Positions 21,199-31,500 of a DNA stretch of 64,000 nucleotides are shown here, in pieces. The notes below the pieces were generated by a model. It was not told where the DNA came from and made no database searches. It was given only the letters and a program-made list of their open reading frames with translations. How positions within the stretch are numbered: the first letter of the stretch is position 1; each line of letters starts with the position of its first letter. This DNA comes from Gracilaria domingensis (taxonomy: Eukaryota; Rhodophyta; Florideophyceae; Gracilariales; Gracilariaceae): contig VCMS01000305.1 of assembly GCA_022539475.1 (NCBI GenBank), positions 1 to 64,000 on the forward strand, in the 5' to 3' direction. The translations under genes and the position numbers were made by a program.

Positions 21199-22505
21199 GT
21201 GCGCCCTTGTGTTGAAGATGCTCATGGATGTCTTGCTGAGAGCAAGCATGATTTCATACTGCGGGGTAACTATCCGTGGTTGTGAAGGTTTTATCTGTGC
21301 GCCAATGAAATCGGACGTTGCTGGCGTTGTATTCCAGTAACGAGACGCATATGCGGGGCAGCACTACTTTCATGCCAGTCAAGGAAGCTCTGTCGTCGAA
21401 ATGATTCGTCAACCAGAAAGAATGGGTGGCTGTTTTTGAACAGAAGCTCTTGAGTAGGTGGCGTTTTGTTGTGGCAGCCGTGATCTCGAGGATCTCGGAG
21501 TTGGCATTCGTAAACAGACAACATTTCAGTTCTGTTCCTCTTCCTACACGTCAACCAGCACAAAATTGCGAGCATTACGTACGCTACCGGATCGTGTTTG
21601 TCGTAAGGTTACGAGTTTCATGTTACCGTCGTACAGTATGTGCCGCAGACGTCAGCCTTGTTGCTGTTTCACCGCAGTTTAGGACGATATACCTTCGGTA
21701 GTGTGGACGGAATTTCGGAGTTCCAACAATTTATCTGAAGCCTGCGCAATAAGGCGTTCTTTTACAGAAGTTTACTGATATATGTTGCAAGGCTCGTGCT
21801 GTGCAGAGCAGCAATACGGAAACTCGTTTTGAGCTTTACTTCTTGCGCGACGCATTGTCGAACAAGTGAATGTTTGCGCTTTCAAGCTCCACTATTAGTG
21901 GACCACTAGGAAGTACGATTGCGGGTGGCTGACGCAAGGGTGTCCCCATTCCACTCACCGAGTCACTTGTTTCGTTCACAGATTCGTTCTTCGTTTGCTG
22001 TTGCTTTGCTGTAGTTGTTGCTTTGCTGTTATTGTTCATGATATTTCCTTTCTATCGCTCTTTGGTAAGGTTCTCATTGCGTGTGCGCAATTCCACTTCC
22101 GACACAGAGCTCAGGAAAAGGAGTTATCTCTTGTCAAAGCGGTTGGGAACATCAGAAGCGTTAGCTTAGGTAGTGTCTCCCATGTCTACTATCACAGTTG
22201 TGAACATCCAGCAACATCACATCAACTATTCGTGCCGCTATGACGTACATATTGCCCCGCAAAGCTAACCCGCCACAGTTAGCTAACGCATAGCTACCGT
22301 ATAGCTAACGTTGAAGCTAACTGTTAGATACGACCTTGACATTTCGACAGTACCGTCGTCCGTCTATTGCAAATCTTGACCAGAGTCTGATCTTTATAAC
22401 TCACTGGTATCCTCTGGCTACTGCCTCTTACCAATTGGCTAGAGGCCCTCCGTTCGAAACGAGCGTCGGCTGCACAGGTGTCGAGTGAACACAAGTTCAA
22501 CGAAA
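21199..22505. other. Intergenic region between the tandem paralogues
   Basis: No gene-like frame. It holds the promoter of the gene at 22506, including the AGCTAAC repeat cluster at 22261-22330. Nothing else is recognised. Confidence 0.4.
22261..22330. repeat. Cluster of AGCTAAC motifs upstream of paralogue B
   Basis: At least five copies or near-copies of (T)AGCTAAC within 70 bp, about 180-245 bp before the start codon at 22506. Spacing is irregular (about 10-24 bp). This is the arrangement of a multi-site transcription-factor cluster, or of a decayed short tandem repeat. I did not see the cluster upstream of paralogue A. Confidence 0.45.
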
Positions 22506-24047
22506 ATGGTTCAGTTGACATTCTTGGACATACATTTGTTCAACGTTCTCAAGTTTTTGTTGCTCTCGTTAACGGTGAGTTTCGCCGCAGATGTCCTTCT
22601 CGACACTGTCTGTTCCTACTACACGGCCAGAAAATTGTTAAAAGGAGGTCGCGTTCGTCCTGAAGCGCTGGTGCGACTGCGCGTGCGGAGAGGTCTCAAC
22701 ATACGCAGAGCGTTCGGCGGAGTGCACTTGTTTCTCATTGTGTTGTTGGCTTCCGGTCTGGAGATGGCGCTCGAATTCTCAGCCGACGCGGACACGATTT
22801 GGATCGAACGAACTGGCACATTTCGCATGTCAAACCAGCTTGTGGATGTGAATGGCATTGAACGGTACAGCTCGGTGTACATCAGGAGCATGCGAAAGGC
22901 ATTGCAACGTGTGGAGGGATCTTGCTTTAACATTGATGGTGAGTGGTACTCACCGACTATATTCAACTTGACGAGCTCAGGGGAGTTCCAAGCATGGGGA
23001 CGGGCGGCATGGTGCTTGCAAAACTATACCACTCCCGTGAACGCGTCGCGTGACCTGCAGCAATGTGGTTTTCGCGCTGCCGACGTGGTGGAAACGAAGT
23101 TGTGGAACAGTGCTGAACTGCGAGTTGGACGAGATGAGGTGGATGCGGAGGAAGTTTACGTGCCGTTATCAAACGTGAGTGATGTGAGAATTGGTGTGAA
23201 GGAGTACTACAGCAATTTGGCGGTGAACTTTAGCGAGGAAGGCATCGTTGACGGGTCTTTAAGGCGACTGAGCGCCAATGATTCGCACAGGGAACCGGTT
23301 GCGCTGTTCACGGCCAACTACAACGTTTCGAACGGAGCGACTTTGGAATGTCTGGTGTTGATCGAGTGGAAAGTGGTGTGGGTGGATGGAGAAGATTCTG
23401 GGGAACGGGAGCAAACTGCTCCGCATGCTGAGGCGTGTTTGGTGCCCGTTGAAGGCGACCGCATGTTGCTGGCGCTGGTTGATCACGTAGAGACTTCGGA
23501 ACAGCTTCAACTGATTATGTCGGTTGCCTTGGAGGGGGTGCGTACGTTTCGAGACCTGAACGTTCTGCGCGCACTACCGTGGATGGTGGGGTCGAATGAT
23601 GGGATTCATACGTATCGGGAGCTTGGGGCTTTGGCAGTGCTGAGCCGGAAGATGGTGGGCGAGATTGCCAGCGACGGCTACAGGGACGTCGACCTCACGT
23701 ACGGGGTTGAGATGGTGACCGTGCCGACGATCAGTGTTTGGGGATTGGGTCTATTAGGGGCGGGACTTGCGCTGATGGGCGGCGCTAAAGTTGTGATGAG
23801 CAGGCTGAGAAGAGGGATGAAGATCAGGGGCAACTTGGGAACGGCGCGGGGGGTTGCTGAGCATTGGCTGTGGCAGGAGGAGGAGTTGAACGACATTGTT
23901 GACGGGAAGGGCGACGTCGTTTTGGTGCTGGACAGCGTGGCGGGCGACGGATGGGCGCGGGTGGGCGTGAAGCGGCAGGAGGCGTTCAGGGACAAGGCGA
24001 GGAAAATCGAAGGTGAGTTTGACGCGACGCCCGATGCCACGTGCTGA
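22506..24047 (+). CDS. Three-pass membrane protein, paralogue B
   Basis: 513 residues from the ATG at 22506 (MVQLTFLD), which aligns with the start of paralogue A; the open frame extends upstream without an ATG. Same layout as A: helices at about 11-30, 70-90 and 433-455, a sequon-bearing domain between the last two, and a tail beginning RLRRGMKIRG and containing EHWLWQEEE. The tail is longer than in A and ends in a charged KARKIEGEFDA segment. By eye the pair share roughly half their residues, highest in the LNVLRALPWMVG to GALAVLSRKM block and around the third helix. AATAAA is at 24088. A decayed copy of its 3' half lies at 27179-27813, so this locus has been duplicating. Confidence 0.75.
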   Translation: MVQLTFLDIHLFNVLKFLLLSLTVSFAADVLLDTVCSYYTARKLLKGGRVRPEALVRLRVRRGLNIRRAFGGVHLFLIVLLASGLEMALEFSADADTIWIERTGTFRMSNQLVDVNGIERYSSVYIRSMRKALQRVEGSCFNIDGEWYSPTIFNLTSSGEFQAWGRAAWCLQNYTTPVNASRDLQQCGFRAADVVETKLWNSAELRVGRDEVDAEEVYVPLSNVSDVRIGVKEYYSNLAVNFSEEGIVDGSLRRLSANDSHREPVALFTANYNVSNGATLECLVLIEWKVVWVDGEDSGEREQTAPHAEACLVPVEGDRMLLALVDHVETSEQLQLIMSVALEGVRTFRDLNVLRALPWMVGSNDGIHTYRELGALAVLSRKMVGEIASDGYRDVDLTYGVEMVTVPTISVWGLGLLGAGLALMGGAKVVMSRLRRGMKIRGNLGTARGVAEHWLWQEEELNDIVDGKGDVVLVLDSVAGDGWARVGVKRQEAFRDKARKIEGEFDATPDATC

Positions 24048-24087
24048 ATTGCACCATTGCGGACTGAATTATTTTGTACATTCGAAA

Positions 24088-24093
24088 AATAAA
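24088..24093 (+). terminator. Poly(A) signal of paralogue B
   Basis: AATAAA 41 bp after the stop codon of the gene ending at 24047. The pseudogene copy at 27.8 kb has lost it (AAACAAA-like). Confidence 0.6.
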
Positions 24094-24215
24094 GACAAGA
24101 AACATCGGCTTGAATTTCTGTAAACACCAAGCGCCAGTGTCACCGTCATACGTGTCAAACACGCAGCACCTCCCTTCGCGATAAAACCTCTTCTCGTTCC
24201 TCGAAACACAATTTC

Positions 24216-24221
24216 TTTATT
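24216..24221 (-). terminator. Possible poly(A) signal of the GH5-like gene
   Basis: TTTATT on the plus strand, i.e. AATAAA on the minus strand, 307 bp downstream of the GH5 stop. If used, the two convergent transcripts would end about 100 bp apart. The intervening 3' region (24222-24527) holds small GGAGATCTCC repeats near 24305-24335 and ATC-rich runs. Confidence 0.4.
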
Positions 24222-24527
24222 ATTTTAATCCGATTTGGCGTTTTGTGGGTAGTTGACTATTCACTTTTCTACTATTTAGATAGTCACAAAGACGCCCCTG
24301 ATTGGAGATCTCCCTGGAGATCTCCCGGGAGATGGCAAGACCCGTCGCACGAGTGATGCTCTCTGTCATCATCAGATCATCCATCATCATCACGCCAACG
24401 GTGGGCTTCGGGATTGCTGTACGTACCTCCTCAACGTTATATACCGACAACTTTTGTCGATTCGATATCGTGTGAAGGTTTTGCAGGAAGCAATTGCAAG
24501 CTTGAACGATGATCTTCACGCCGCGAG

Positions 24528-25619
24528 TCATGGGCAAGAATACTGCGCCACGATAGCGTCTACCACGGGGGCCATGGCTGCGCACCACTCATTGGTATTC
24601 CGATTGTAGTACTTGGTGTCCGAGTTCACCGCATACGGAATGTTGCTACACTGCAACGTCTGGCTCATGAAAGTGGCGAATACAACTTGTTCCTCGATCG
24701 AGTAAGAGCCACCGCCAGGCGGACAAGTGGGAGAGGAGGTACCACCGTCATTGAAGTTGCTTGGCATCCATGCACCCACCCATGTTGGGATTCCATTGTC
24801 GGCCGACCAGCTTAACGCCACATCCACCTTGTCCGTTATCAACGACTTCTCCAATTCTGTGCCTGTCGTCCATTGCTTCTTAGGGTTGTCCCGCTTTGGT
24901 CCGGCTGCGTAGAAATGCCACTGCACCATCATGTAATCGTTGTCCGGAACTTCGAGTTTGTCCAGCTCCAGCGGGCTGGAAATCTTGTTCGGGGCAATGA
25001 TCAATATTCTGGTCGCGTCAATGGCATGAACAGCAGTTTCAACTCTCTGATACAGTTCGTTCAATTTGTCGTTATGCTTCTTAATCTCCTCTGTAGTCTC
25101 GATGATGATATTGTATGACAGAAGATAGTCCCTGTCCTGCAGGGCTGTTGCAACAGCGACCCACCAATCAACGACCGCGTCCATCTCATCCGGATTTGTA
25201 GGATCAGACTTGAAACGCGCTCCCTGAAATGCAAGCACTGGTATCAAGGCTGAATCGAGGCAGTCATCCACCGTTCGTTTCATCTCCTCCAGCAACGAAA
25301 CACCAGTTTTCGGATTGATTACCTCCAGGTCATACTCTTTGACGCGGAGTCTGACATGAGAGAAGCCACGGTCCTTGAAGACCTGAGGCACGTCAACTCC
25401 TCTCTGCTCCCGCGATTTCCAGTTTTGTGTTCGCCCAGAACCTGTTTTGAGCCAGTCAACGTCCATCCCAACGCCAAGAAGTGATTGGTATTGGGCAGGG
25501 GTGTACGTCTGCTGCTGTCCCGCAACGGTGGTCACCAACCATAGAGCGCATGCGAAAGGTAGCCCGACCTTCATGCTTCGTGAAACGCTGATGACTTTCC
25601 TCAGATTATCGCTGGACAT
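24528..25619 (-). CDS. Secreted GH5-type glycoside hydrolase-like protein
   Basis: 363 residues from the ATG at 25619; a second in-frame ATG (residue 16, 25574) gives a cleaner signal peptide, MKVGLPFACALWLVTTVAG, and may be the true start. The body fits a GH5 cellulase-type (beta/alpha)8 barrel: GVGMDVDWLKTG early, FSHVRLRV near 86, SYNIIIETTEE near 169-178 holding the candidate acid/base Glu174, RILIIAPN near 203, VQWHFYAAGP near 231, and GIPTWVGAWMPSNFNDGG near 275. The strand that in many GH5 enzymes carries the nucleophile Glu reads VGAW, with Ala282. This may be a subfamily variant or an inactive site. The family cleaves beta-1,4 glucans or mannans outside the cell, which would fit wall remodelling. 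Confidence 0.7.
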   Translation of the reverse strand: MSSDNLRKVISVSRSMKVGLPFACALWLVTTVAGQQQTYTPAQYQSLLGVGMDVDWLKTGSGRTQNWKSREQRGVDVPQVFKDRGFSHVRLRVKEYDLEVINPKTGVSLLEEMKRTVDDCLDSALIPVLAFQGARFKSDPTNPDEMDAVVDWWVAVATALQDRDYLLSYNIIIETTEEIKKHNDKLNELYQRVETAVHAIDATRILIIAPNKISSPLELDKLEVPDNDYMMVQWHFYAAGPKRDNPKKQWTTGTELEKSLITDKVDVALSWSADNGIPTWVGAWMPSNFNDGGTSSPTCPPGGGSYSIEEQVVFATFMSQTLQCSNIPYAVNSDTKYYNRNTNEWCAAMAPVVDAIVAQYSCP

Positions 25620-26095
25620 AGAGCTTCACGTGCGCTTCAGAGATCTTAAAATCGGCGAAGAAGACTGAAGATGCGCTAAAGTGCTATGCTTATTTTGTGT
25701 GGCAATGAGAAATCCAGTATGTTTGGTCGCATTTCTGGGAGGTTGGCAGAGGAGAACCCAAGATTATGAACCGTCGTGCGGATGTTGCTGTATGAGGCTC
25801 TTTCAGCCAGTGCATGACAGACCCCCTGAAAGTTCCCACGAGGCAGAAGGGTATATGAATTAGACAACTTGCCAAGGGTATCACGGAAGGAGAGGGATAA
25901 TCAGGAGCACTGATCCTAGAGAGACTTGGTCGCTGTCATCATGATGAGCAGAGACACTGACATCTGCAATTCTTTGGACCGTTCTGTCGCGCAGAAAACA
26001 AGGGTCATGATGGAAGGGGAGTGAGCGGCCAAGCTGGAGGTGCCACAGAGTCCTCTCTGCTTTTCTGCGCAGCACTGCTAGGCGCTTTGTGAGTT

Positions 26096-26116
26096 GCAGT
26101 GCGGGCCCCGCACTGC
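26096..26116. repeat. 10-bp-arm GC-rich hairpin
   Basis: GCAGTGCGGG and its reverse complement are separated by one C. It is part of the hairpin cluster that includes 26227-26289. Confidence 0.6.
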
Positions 26117-26226
26117 GGGGATAATCAGGTGCTATTAGGGGATTTGGACCCTGAGATTCAACAGGACATCGTGCCGATGGAAAGCTTCGCTTTCCCTATC
26201 ATCAGAAAAAACCTGTTCCCCTCACT

Positions 26227-26289
26227 GCTATCATCATGATATCGTGATGATGATATCAGATATCATCATCACGATATCATGATGATAGC
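26227..26289. repeat. Perfect palindrome with 30-bp arms
   Basis: Arms 26227-26256 and 26260-26289 are exact reverse complements with a 3-nt loop (CAG). The arms are themselves built of ATCATC/GATGAT and GATATC units. A second small hairpin (CCGAAGA/TCTTCGG) follows at 26292-26306 and another (ACTCTGG/CCAGAGT) near 26340. Perfect arms this long are normally unstable, so the structure is either recent or maintained. Confidence 0.85.
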
Positions 26290-27178
26290 CGCCGAAGATT
26301 CTTCGGTAGGCCAGGCTGTCAGGACTGACTTTCTGTCCAAACTCTGGACTCCAGAGTGTTTACGCACAAGTGAGCCCTCCTACCCTACATAGGGCGCGTC
26401 CGTCCGTGCCAGTTTTCCAGACCCCCCCATCATCCTCGGCCCCAGCGTTATCCTTATGCCCCAACACGCTGTGTAGTTCACAGTGTGAACCTGTCCGTCG
26501 TCCATCCCTGTCGCGCGTTCCACTTTTCGCCGTACGTTCAACATGAGCGAAGGTGTTGGCAAAGCTTCTGCGGTTTCTGTCGCGGAGACCTATCGCGATT
26601 CCCGTCGTCGTCGTCGCGCACGAACGCTTCGAATGCACCGCTTCGCAGCCCCTCGTTTTGGCCTCCGCGCCGCAAGATGATGAGCAGGGTGCCGGTGGGC
26701 CTTGCGGGTTTCCCTCTCGTTTACGGCGCTCCGCACCTGAGGATCTGGCGGTTGGGTTATACCTCTGCGCTCGGACGGTGCGTGCGCGACGAGCGCGCGG
26801 CGTTGGCAGCGTGGAAGTTCGTTTGCGGCGGCGCGGACATACTGCCGCAATACGCGCCGGGGTGAACGCGGGGCGACTCACACCCGCTCCCTCAGTCGCT
26901 TCTGCTGTGCGCCGATCGGAGGTGGCCCCCTGCGTCGCAGCCTTCTCGCACGCTCGTCGCAGCGCGCTGGGGTGCTTGTCACTCCGCAGCGCAGAGTCAG
27001 CACTGCGACCGCCAAATTCATTGGAGCGCGCGGCGCACTTCAAGACGGAGGCAGAGCGGATCATGAATGAATGTAGCAGGCCTTATCGCCATGCCGCCGC
27101 GGCGAGTCGCGGTCGGCGAGCGCACGTACGACGGTACGTTGCGCACAAACGCTGCAGACGGGCGACATGACCTGCACA

Positions 27179-27813
27179 TGGGGAACGGGAACACACTGCT
27201 CCGCATGCTGAGGCGTGTTTTGTACCCATTGAAGGCGGCCGCATGTGACCAGCCAGCTGGCGGAACAGCTTCAACTGGTTATGTCGGTTGCCTTGGAGGG
27301 GGTGCGTACGTTTCGAGACCTGAACGTTCTGCGCGCACTGGCGTGGATGGTGGGGGTCGAATGACGGGATTCACACGTTTCGGGAGCTGGGGGCTTTGTG
27401 GCAGTGCTGAGGGAGAAGATGGTGGACGCGATTTGCCAGCGACGGCTGCAGGGACGTCGACCTCACGTACGAGGTTGAGATGGTGACCGTACCGACGATC
27501 AGTGTTTGGGGATTGGGTCTGTTTGGGGCGGGACTTTCGCTGATGGGCGGCGCTAAAGTTGTGATGAGCAGGCTGAGAAGAGGGATGAAGATCAGGGGCA
27601 ACTTGGGATTCCCAAGTTAGGAACGGTCCCGACCTTCTCCCTGACCCAAAGGGTGCTGGTACGCAGCGTTCAGGGAGAAGGCGAGGAAAATCGACGTTGA
27701 TTGACACGCGAAGCACGTTGCCACGTGCTGATTTGCACCATTGCGCACTGAATTATTTACTAGCACATTCGAAAAACAAAAACAACAAACATCGCGGCTC
27801 AAACTTTCTGTAA
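27179..27813 (+). pseudogene. Decayed 3' copy of membrane paralogue B
   Basis: Starts abruptly at a block nearly identical to 23399 onward (GGGGAACGGG then CTGCTCCGCATGCTGAGG) and can be followed to the poly(A) region matching 24120. It has several small insertions and deletions that break the frame and lacks the stretch between the third membrane helix and the C-terminal tail (roughly 160-170 bp of parent). At that junction it carries a short foldback around CTTGGGATTCCCAAG. The 5' half of the gene is absent. High residual nucleotide identity suggests a fairly recent partial duplication. Confidence 0.8.
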
Positions 27814-27943
27814 TGAGCGGGGGCATGGCTGCATGATGCGTTCTCATGGCTTACAGCACGACAACTGGGCGTCATCGTATGTCGTTGTCGACGATGAGGG
27901 ATTGCGTCAGCGAAACGCAACGACATCCTTGATGGTGCATCGG

Positions 27944-27961
27944 TACAACGGTACCGTTGTA
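27944..27961. repeat. 18-bp perfect palindrome
   Basis: TACAACGGTACCGTTGTA reads the same on both strands with no spacer. It lies 30 bp before another perfect palindrome. Confidence 0.7.
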
Positions 27962-27990
27962 GCCTTCTAATTAGTAAGTTCTAACGTGCG

Positions 27991-28012
27991 TGTGTGCCAT
28001 ATATGGCACACA
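27991..28012. repeat. 22-bp perfect palindrome
   Basis: Self-complementary without spacer; core GTGTGCCATATATGGCACAC. With the neighbour at 27944 it looks like paired operator-type sites, or cruciform-forming relics, about 530 bp upstream of the gene at 28536. Confidence 0.7.
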
Positions 28013-28535
28013 AGACTCGTGACCAAGCTACCATTTCAGATATGGTGTACTTCTATCATGTCATGTCCTATAAGTTACGCAACGATATATTCTCTGTCGG
28101 TGGCGTAATTGCTACCCAAGACGGGCGTGCGCAATGCAGCTACCTACCCGACTATATCTCCACGACTGAATTCTCTGGTCGTGCATTTTCTCCACCCACG
28201 CAGTGATTTCGAGCTGCGTAGCCATCAACAAGAACAGCTACAGCTGTATCTACACCGGATACGCCACAAAATGATACTGTCAAGATCGCCCGGGAGGTCG
28301 CTCTCTGTCGCCATCTCGTGATTCCAACTGTTACAACCACTAGCGCCGAGTCGCAACACGACTTAATTCGGATATATTCCTGTTTATCAGCTTAAATGAG
28401 TCTCACGACGTAAATCAGTCCAAAGCAGTTCTTACCACAAGTGCTGCAAACACTTTCAAGGCCATAGCTTCCTCTCCCCCTTGTTCCTGCGCACTGTCAC
28501 ACCACGGCAAACAAATTGTTCCAGGCACTTTCCAA

Positions 28536-31500
28536 ATGAACGCAACCGACATTTGTGAACTTGTCGACGGCGGTTGCCCCATCAATCGCGGGGAAGAATT
28601 CAGATATATTGCCGGCGCCTACCTTGCTGTGTTCGCGCCATGGGGTTTGCTTGCGTTGAATGACATGATTTCTGATCGTTGGAAACCCATTAGAAAAGTT
28701 ATGCGACAAGCGGCTGCTCAGATTCTGATTGCAATCCCCACCGTATCGTACACTGTGTATTATATCCACCTTCAACGAATGGCGCGAGATTACAAAGAGA
28801 TGTGTGCAGCGATTGTGGCCGTTATCTTGTCTTTGTTTCACTTTTGTCGAACTTTGTGGGGACTGTGGCAAGTATATCACCTGTGGATATGGGTGAAAAA
28901 CAGTTTGAGACATCTTCATCACCATGGATATCTGTTTAACGACAAAGACAGAGATCTGTTTCACGAGCGCATGGGTTTCTGGAGTAGATTACTCTTGAAG
29001 CCAATGATTACATCATGTGAGAGGCTACACTCAAACGAGACTCTTTCGAATGCTTTACACAGAATTGAGCGTATGATACCTATCGTTTCAGACGCCACTC
29101 GAGAGTACGACTCCAATGAGAGAAATGAATTCGTCTTGAAACTATTTGAAAATCCCATTCACTTTTACATCAGGACGATGAGGTTTCTGAAACGCAAGCT
29201 TTTAAGTTTCCTCGAGGATGAGCTCATGCTGGGGGAAAGAGCTTTGGATATGTACATCAACAAATCCGTCGTTGACAACGAGTTTTTTGAATGTGATGTT
29301 CCTTTTAAAGTGAATGCTTTTTCACTTCCAACAGAGTGGCATACATTGAGGCACCGCTCGTTAAGGCCAAAATATTTTGCTGACTCATCTGTTCGATACA
29401 TGGTGACTTTCTTGGCTCAGTACGGGAAGGAGTGGCTCGAAGACTCGGTCAAAATTCGCGTAGTGAGAGACGGAGAGGTGAGAAACTGTTCGCGGAAGTC
29501 AAACTTCTTGCACCGTGCTAGGTTAGCTACAAGTTTAAATTTGCGTGACAATGAAGCCGGCAAGAAAGAGAAGAATCGGTCGATTACATGGTCAAGAATT
29601 ATCAGTTGGCGTGAGAGAGAGAAGACGTACAGTGTGGACAACGGAATACACATGCCGTTCGGAATGGGAAAAGGAGATGACGTTCTTCCTAATTCCCATC
29701 GAGATCCAGAATGGTTTTCAGTTTCGTTCAGACGATTCGAATCAAAGATTAAACGCCTCATAGACGACCTACCTCAACATTTGTCTGAACTTTCTCTGGA
29801 CGAAGACAGGAACGTTGATTATTTCAAAAAGATTTGTTCTTCGGACTTGGAGAACTTTCTGCTGTTTTTGCAAAGTGAACCTGTTGCACCTCTTCGGACT
29901 GTTAAGTCTAGAGAACCTGTCGCACCTGTAAGGAGTACCGGCGGTATAAAGCAGGATTTAAAACGGAGAAGCATTGCATCTATACTTCTGATGCTGCTGC
30001 GAATGGCTTATTTGCGCTTGAAAAATTGTGATTGGTTCGATAACATGCTAAGGACACCTGTTTCACGCGACCCTCAAGCAAATGATGCGGAGGAGATTGA
30101 AGAGGAGGAGGTTTTATCTCATTTGAATCTCGACCCCGAACTTGTTCTGAGTGAGAAAGCTGGTGGATCAAAATTGGATGATTTAGGGTTCAGCGCTTTG
30201 TCGGGAGGGTCGCTGAATGGGTCGCTGAATCGTTGGATCGAGTTCACAGTTCATTTAGAAAACTTTTCGTCTATTCTCTCTTCAGTTGCATTCTTCCACA
30301 AGTATCGGATTTGGAGGTTGAAGCACCCCTATTTAGCGGTGGACTGGAAAACTTACTTGGAAGGCCTCCGCTTTGACCCTTCTTCGTATTCTTTCTTGAA
30401 GACGAAAGACTTCAAGCCACAATGTCGTTCACAAATGTTCTATTGGAAGGGCTTGTGGCTACCGGAGAACGCACCTGATGCCATAGGACAACGTGGACCC
30501 AATATCTCTGAAACGAAAGATGGGCAGGGGATCCGATTCATTGGATACATTACAGAGATTGTTCGAAATTGTCTGGCGGAGTGGACGGCAACAGCGGGTA
30601 TGGCAGATATGAATGACAGCTGTTGGACGGTAAGACTGCTTCCCACGGAGCGGGCAGTGAAATTCAGAACCGAAAGCAATTGCAACCTTGCAATGCTCTG
30701 GACAGATTTCAAAGAACGAGGTTCTTCAGATCCGTTTCTTTCAATTCCTAGAAAAGATGGAGAATCGCACCCCTTGGATACGTATATGGAGCTGATCATT
30801 TGGGAATGTCAAAGGTACCTCCTGAGAATGATAGGTGGTGGAAAATGTAAGGAGGGACCGAGGGACTTGAATCTGATTTTGCTATTCTTGTTAGGTTTCC
30901 CAGTGCTGAATACGACGAAATCCGGTTGTGTCGTGACCGTGGAACCTGTGGTGCCAGGTCTGTCTCTGAAGCTTTTGCTTTCGGTGGTAGCAAGCGATGA
31001 AAATGGAGTGTCGATTGAAATGAATCTCGTCAGGAAGAAGGAAGGAGAAACGTTTCCCAAATCGACTGAAGAACGAAATCAAAGCTCCGGTAGCAGTGAC
31101 GAGGATTCTTCCTGTTCCGAAGTGGAGTTCTGCTGGGAAGATTGGATACATTTATTTGATGGATGCATGAAAGTTTTATCTCTAGATTTCCGTGATGGTG
31201 ACTTTGACGAAGAGAGTTGCGCCGGCGAAGGTGGCGATAGTAGAATAGGTAATTCCAGAAGAGGAGACGAAGGTAGATCCGAAAAAGCTGGTGAGGGCAA
31301 AGATTCGGGAGAACATCATAATGGTGTCGATGGCTCAGATGATGATGGGTCCCATCATGACGAGGATAATGCGACGAGCACCAGGAGCTGGGAATCAAAA
31401 AATAGCGTAACAAAGAACACCGTTGACTTGGGAGAGTGGATTGGCGTGCAGACGTGCAAAACTTGTACATGCGAGTATCGACTCAACCAACAGGCCGAGA

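Larger units (their letters stand above)
25620..27178. other. Gene-poor region with palindromes and a GC-rich block
   Basis: 25.6-26.1 kb has no gene. 26.09-26.36 kb is packed with hairpins (listed separately) and a motif, ATTAGGGGATTTGGACCCT, that recurs near 38402. 26.4-27.2 kb is strongly GC-rich with overlapping frames on both strands and no recognisable domain; the longest (26553-27170 plus, 26360-27064 minus) lack a convincing ATG or conserved motifs. I do not call a gene here. Confidence 0.4.
27814..28535. other. Intergenic region with two perfect palindromes
   Basis: No gene-like frame. It contains the palindromes at 27944-27961 and 27991-28012, and the presumed promoter of the large gene at 28536. 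Confidence 0.4.

Noticed and set aside
26360-27170. Arg/Ala-rich frames on both strands
   Set aside because: GC-driven, without ATG support or recognisable domain.
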